From contig CAWKAA010000002.1 of the NCBI GenBank assembly GCA_963847515.1, positions 310,001 through 374,000 of the forward strand: a DNA stretch of 64,000 nt, written 5' to 3'. Below are positions 60,361 to 64,000 of the stretch, piece after piece; position 1 is the first letter of the stretch, and each line of letters begins with the position of its first letter. A program made the position numbers and the translations under genes. This stretch comes from QHXW01 sp963847515 (lineage in GTDB: Bacteria; Acidobacteriota; Terriglobia; Bryobacterales; Bryobacteraceae). The notes beneath the pieces are model-generated. The model saw only the letters and a program-made list of their open reading frames with translations. It had not been told where the DNA came from and made no database searches.

Positions 60361-62172
60361 ATGCAGGAAAGAGTTGGACGATATAACATCTTGAGGCAGC
60401 TGGGACGCGGCGGTATGGGGTCAGTCTATCTTGCCGCGGATCCTGTACTGAATCGTCAGGTCGCCGTCAAAATGGTGGACCTAAGCGAGGAGGAGGTCAG
60501 CCGGCGCGCCTTTTTCCGTGAGCGCCTGCTGCGGGATGCCAAAGCGGCCGCGCTTCTCTCGCACCCAAACGTGGTGGGTGTGTTCGACGTAATTGAGGAA
60601 GGCGACAGTGCATTCGTAGTGATGGAATACATTCCGGGAGAGAGCCTCACTACCTACCTGGAACGCATTCCGATACCCGGCACAGCGTTCACGGTTTCGG
60701 TGTTGCGGCAGATCGCATCCGCTCTCGACTATACGCATACAAAAGGCATCATCCACCGAGACATCAAGCCCTCGAACGTGATGACTTCTCCGGATGGCGC
60801 CGTGAAGATCCTCGATTTTGGCATTGCCCGAATGAGCGGTGGCCGCACTTCCACTCCTACCGATGTGGTGATGGGGACGGTCGAGTACATGTCTCCCGAG
60901 CAGGTGAAGGGCGAGTCACTGGACGGGCGCTCCGATCAGTTCTCCATGGCCGGAGTGGCCTATCGCATGCTAACCGGCAGCACGCTGTTCGGGGAGCAGA
61001 CCATGGCCACGCTGGCTTACAAGCTGGTGACTGAAACGCCGTCCTTGGCGAGCGCCCGCAATGCTGCGTTGCCGCCAGGAGTCGACGAGGTCTTGAATAA
61101 GGCCTTGTCGAAATCACCGTCGGATCGTTTCCGCACCTGCTCCGAGTTTGCGGAGGCGTTGCATCAGGTTTTTCTGGATGCTCCGGCCGAGTCTACTCGT
61201 ACTGTGATAAGAACCCAGCCCCTGGTTCTGACAAAGCTCCCGTCCGACCCGGCGCCGGCGGCAAATAAACGGATGCTCTTCACCTGGATCGCAGCCGCTG
61301 CTTGCGTCGCGGTGCTCGCGGCGGGCGTGGTTTTCTGGAAGCCGTGGAATCGCGCACAGGACGCGGCGACAGCAGACATGCGGAAGCAGGCATCGTCCGC
61401 ACACCCTGGGCAGACTGCCCCCGCGCCCGCCGGTCAGGCGCCGGCATCGCAGCCTGTTAAACAAGCCCCAGCTCCACCTGCCGAAGCCAAGACTTTGGCG
61501 GATGCCGAGGCTGGCTCTGGGAGCGCGCTAGAAAAACGCCGAACGATCCCGGCAGATTCTGCGAAACCCGCGGGGCAAATGCCAAGTCACCGGCCGCCCG
61601 ACACTCCTCCGGCGCCGCTCAAGCCGAGGCCGGTCCCTCCGGTCGACCCAGACGAACTCGCGCGAATTTACAGCAAGGGGCAAGACCAGGTCAAGCAGCG
61701 CGACTTCACGGGCGCGATTCAGTCATTCACGGCAGCCATTGCGATCAGTCCGGACTTTCAGAAAGCCTATTTCAGCCGCGGCCTGGCCCGCCAGCTTGCG
61801 GATCAGTGCGAAGCCGCTATTGAGGATCTCTCTCGCGCCATTAAGCTCAACCCGCAAGATGCGCCGTCTTATCTTCGCCGGGGCGTCTGCCTTGTGCGAA
61901 CTCGTCAAGACGAACCGGCTCTTGCGGATTTCAATCGCGCGCTGGAAATCAAAGCCGACATGCCGCTGGCGTTGAACGGGCGAGGGGGAATTTATCTCAG
62001 GCGCCGGAATTATGCTGAGGCCATTCGCGATTTCGACGCTGCTTTGCGCATTAACCCTCGATTGGCCCAGGCCTACGCCAACCGTGCCCGTGCAAAACGC
62101 GCCCTCGGCAACATCACTGGCGCTGATGAGGATCTGAGAAAGTTCGAGGAGTTGAAAGGGGAGATAAACTAG
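60361..62172 (+). CDS. Membrane Ser/Thr protein kinase with C-terminal TPRs
   Basis: 603 residues. The kinase domain (1-280) has the glycine loop GRGGMGSVYLA, K37, HRDIKPSN with D134 and DFG at 152-154, all intact. VMGTVEYMSPEQVKGESLD is the activation loop end. A Pro-rich linker, one membrane helix near 310-330 (TWIAAAACVAVLAAGVVFW) and a Pro/Ala-rich stretch follow. Three or four TPRs fill the outer C-terminus (YSKGQDQVKQRDFTGAIQSF, SRGLARQLADQCEAAIEDLS, NGRGGIYLRRRNYAEAIRDF). TPRs instead of PASTA domains suggest protein binding outside. It starts 44 bases after the GH36 gene. Confidence 0.92.
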   Translation: MQERVGRYNILRQLGRGGMGSVYLAADPVLNRQVAVKMVDLSEEEVSRRAFFRERLLRDAKAAALLSHPNVVGVFDVIEEGDSAFVVMEYIPGESLTTYLERIPIPGTAFTVSVLRQIASALDYTHTKGIIHRDIKPSNVMTSPDGAVKILDFGIARMSGGRTSTPTDVVMGTVEYMSPEQVKGESLDGRSDQFSMAGVAYRMLTGSTLFGEQTMATLAYKLVTETPSLASARNAALPPGVDEVLNKALSKSPSDRFRTCSEFAEALHQVFLDAPAESTRTVIRTQPLVLTKLPSDPAPAANKRMLFTWIAAAACVAVLAAGVVFWKPWNRAQDAATADMRKQASSAHPGQTAPAPAGQAPASQPVKQAPAPPAEAKTLADAEAGSGSALEKRRTIPADSAKPAGQMPSHRPPDTPPAPLKPRPVPPVDPDELARIYSKGQDQVKQRDFTGAIQSFTAAIAISPDFQKAYFSRGLARQLADQCEAAIEDLSRAIKLNPQDAPSYLRRGVCLVRTRQDEPALADFNRALEIKADMPLALNGRGGIYLRRRNYAEAIRDFDAALRINPRLAQAYANRARAKRALGNITGADEDLRKFEELKGEIN

Positions 62173-62182
62173 CGCCGGCGCT

Positions 62183-62977
62183 CTATCGGTCAGGAACCTC
62201 TTTTCCAAAGGTAATGGTGGAGTCTACCCGGTATGCTTTCAGGTTCGTTCCCGCAGGCCGAAGCATCAGCAAAACAATCGCGTTGCCCCGCGTGGTCAGG
62301 GAGAAGTGAGAGTTTCCGCGGCGGGCCACCGGAAACTGTCGCGATCCAAACGGCGTGACCAGTTCCTCGATCGTATCCGAACAAACCGGCTTCAAGTCGC
62401 CGTCCGGGCGATCGTTATGCGGAACCGAGTACAGCACGCCGGACGAGTAGCATCCCCAAACCCGGGCGGGGCGTTCCGACGTGTTGATGACCGCCATGAT
62501 CCCGTCGTCACCATGGCTTACGTCGCCGGAAAACCAGGGGTTACGAACGGGCCACGCCACCTCGCGGACGGTAGTGTGCAACTCATCCTTGGCCAGGCAC
62601 ACGGTGGCGCCGCTCACGGCAAGAACGGGCGTTAGCTGAGGCGCCGGAATTCTCTCGCGCACCCGCACCCAGGCGCCAGCACTGTCCTCTGGCAGTTGCA
62701 GCTTGTACTCCGCGTGCTCGCCCGCAATCAGGTGTACCTCGATTCCGTTATGGCCCACAAGCGGAACCAGAGCGCCGGTGCTCTTGTGCGCTTCCACCTC
62801 GGCCGCAACTTCTCTGTTCCCCAGGTTTTTTAATTCTACGGCCGACCAGCACGACGAATTGTAATCCAGCCAGGGAACGATGCTCTCCACCACTCGCTCG
62901 CGCGCATCGATCTGAGCCATGCCTTGCCCGGCCGGCAGCATCCAAACGAGCACCCAGAAAAGCGGCCTCGCACTCAT
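62183..62977 (-). CDS. Hypothetical secreted protein
   Basis: 264 residues with a signal peptide (LFWVLVWMLPAGQGMAQ). The mature part is beta-rich: VPWLDYNSSCWSAVELKNLG, VPLVGHNGIEVHLIAGEHAE, RVWGCYSSGVLYSVPHNDRP, HFSLTTRGNAIVLLMLRPAG. Four cysteines may pair outside the cell. It looks like a fibronectin- or immunoglobulin-like double domain, but I recognise no family. It is convergent with the kinase gene and divergent from the next. Confidence 0.65.
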   Translation of the reverse strand: MSARPLFWVLVWMLPAGQGMAQIDARERVVESIVPWLDYNSSCWSAVELKNLGNREVAAEVEAHKSTGALVPLVGHNGIEVHLIAGEHAEYKLQLPEDSAGAWVRVRERIPAPQLTPVLAVSGATVCLAKDELHTTVREVAWPVRNPWFSGDVSHGDDGIMAVINTSERPARVWGCYSSGVLYSVPHNDRPDGDLKPVCSDTIEELVTPFGSRQFPVARRGNSHFSLTTRGNAIVLLMLRPAGTNLKAYRVDSTITFGKEVPDR

Positions 62978-63040
62978 CTACGTCCCTCCTCCACCAGCAT
63001 CACCAACCAGACCTTCGACTGTGATAGGTTGTGAACAGGA

Positions 63041-63715
63041 ATGCAACTTCGCCCTGTGTTGAGAACCGGTCTATGGATTACCGCCTTTTGCCTTTATGTC
63101 CAAGGGCAAGACACGCCAAGCCAAAATCTGCCGGGCAAGGACCCGCAAATCAATGAAACCAAGGGCCTGCCGGCGAGAGTGGCTCCCACCGATTATCAGG
63201 CCCAGGCTCAGGCAGGCTCAATCACCGTGGCGGCCGAGTTTGTGGGACACTCCGTCCCCACGATGGAAGCGACCTTCTCCACCGAAGACTACGTAGTGGT
63301 TGAAACGGCCTTGTTCGGACCGCCAGGGGCGCGGACCAAACTATCCTTCGAGGATTTTTCCCTTACCATCAACGATAAGAAGACTTTGTCTAGCCAGCCT
63401 TACGGGTTGGTGTTTCATTCCCTCAAAGATCCCCAATGGGAGCCGCCTGGTTCAGCCGAATCGAAGTCGAAAACCAGCTTCGGAACTGGCGGCGGTAAGA
63501 ATGATGCGCCCGCCGCGCCGGTCCATATGCCCATCGAGTTGCAGCGCGCGATGGAGCAGAAGGTTAAAAAGGCCGCGCTTCCGGGGGGAGACCGCGCCCT
63601 TCCCCAGGCCGGACTGATTTTCTTCCAATACGGAGGCAAGACGCAGCACATCCATTCGCTCGAACTGGTTTACAACGGTCCGGCCGGAAAAACTACCCTG
63701 ACGCTCCAGCCATAG
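63041..63715 (+). CDS. Hypothetical secreted protein
   Basis: 224 residues with a signal peptide (LRTGLWITAFCLYVQGQD). The body begins TPSQNLPGKDPQINETKGLP, then AGSITVAAEFVGHSVPTMEA and YVVVETALFGPPGARTKLSF, typical of a beta-sandwich. A Gly/Ala-rich linker leads to a short C-terminal strand set (TQHIHSLELVYNGPAGKTTL). No catalytic motif is seen. It may belong to an envelope-associated family restricted to this lineage, but I cannot name it. Confidence 0.65.
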   Translation: MQLRPVLRTGLWITAFCLYVQGQDTPSQNLPGKDPQINETKGLPARVAPTDYQAQAQAGSITVAAEFVGHSVPTMEATFSTEDYVVVETALFGPPGARTKLSFEDFSLTINDKKTLSSQPYGLVFHSLKDPQWEPPGSAESKSKTSFGTGGGKNDAPAAPVHMPIELQRAMEQKVKKAALPGGDRALPQAGLIFFQYGGKTQHIHSLELVYNGPAGKTTLTLQP

Positions 63716-63729
63716 CCGTTGACGGGATC

Positions 63730-64000
63730 TCATCGAGATGTCTCGATTTTCACGTTCGAGAAGACCGCTGTTTCCAGAACATTCGCGTCGTGCGAGCAGA
63801 CCGCGAGGCCCCCGTAAACGGGATCATGAAGCACGACGGTAACCGGTGCACTGGCCTTCAGTTCATCGCTGGGGTTTCCGGCATACATGGTGAACTGATC
63901 GCCGTGGCGCTCCAGCCGAATACGAATGGGGCCGTTAATGGGCGACCGGATCTCGTCCGTGGTAGCATGCGCGGTGAGGCGATATTGGAGAGACGTTAAG
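63730..64000 (-). CDS. C-terminal end of a secreted or sensor protein, partial
   Basis: The minus strand is open from the window edge to a TGA at 63730-63732 and gives 89 residues: LTAHATTDEIRSPINGPIRI, RLERHGDQFTMYAGN, VVLHDPVYGGLAVCSHDANV and LETAVFSNVKIETS. This resembles the C-terminal concanavalin-like (DUF1349-type) domain found at the end of some TolB-like proteins in Acidobacteriota. The rest of the gene lies beyond the window, so the overall function is unknown. Confidence 0.6.
   Translation of the reverse strand, partial: LTSLQYRLTAHATTDEIRSPINGPIRIRLERHGDQFTMYAGNPSDELKASAPVTVVLHDPVYGGLAVCSHDANVLETAVFSNVKIETSR

Noticed and set aside
1..64000. tRNA, rRNA, prophage or CRISPR loci
   Set aside because: Looked for by eye; no cloverleaf gene, phage structural gene, integrase or repeat-spacer array was recognised. 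A dedicated scan could still find a tRNA I missed.

Overview
The window reads as chromosomal DNA of a high-GC Gram-negative bacterium, most likely an Acidobacteriota of the Solibacter/Bryobacterales type. The grounds are indirect: a DUF1592/DUF1552 gene pair, a sigma / zinc anti-sigma / TPR-CHAT cluster, many secreted beta-propeller proteins, PEP-CTERM sorting, a BamD-like TPR protein, a TonB receptor, and islands of the AGGTGTCAGGT-type intergenic repeat. The lineage is an inference from gene content; no rRNA or tRNA gene was seen.

Layout. 1-2455: the end of an acyl-CoA synthetase, a PanE-family reductase and an OxlT-like antiporter in one overlapping operon, possibly for oxalate. 2456-13857: an accessory stretch with a vWA fragment, a 124-bp insertion-sequence remnant, a lower-GC membrane protein, a kelch/YD-repeat giant, a PEP-CTERM protein, a CadC-like sensor, gene relics, a serine hydrolase and an AraC regulator. 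14000-19943: housekeeping genes (ttcA; rsmB-rpe-bamD-receiver-yajQ-hydrolase). 19926-23320: a lone receiver, an O-methyltransferase, purB and a WalJ-like MBL hydrolase. 23620-28191: the sigma/anti-sigma/unknown/TPR-CHAT cluster, the best candidate for a poorly described system. 28140-38758: P5C dehydrogenase, two secreted propellers, dapF, a membrane glycosyltransferase, a PfkB kinase, an oxidoreductase and a DUF1015 protein. 38993-46426: rfbD, the DUF1592/DUF1552 pair, a discoidin-type glycosidase and an orphan FitA-like antitoxin. 46476-53707: an MFS carrier, rph-rdgB, rpsO-pnp, a HAD phosphatase and cutA. 53741-64000: an FtsB-like protein, a TonB receptor, an MBL hydrolase, a nucleotide-sugar dehydrogenase, a GH36 alpha-galactosidase, a Ser/Thr kinase with TPRs and secreted proteins of unknown role.

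Sequence quality. About ten single-base frameshifts break otherwise perfect genes, including purB (three times), rpe and rsmB. Every one I found lies before position 35000, and several sit in short G or C runs, so they look like sequencing or assembly errors rather than gene decay. For such genes I give the full reconstructed span and mark the break. Two short relics (11201-11254 and 32922-32950) each match a gene that is intact elsewhere in the window, which points to real, older turnover in addition.
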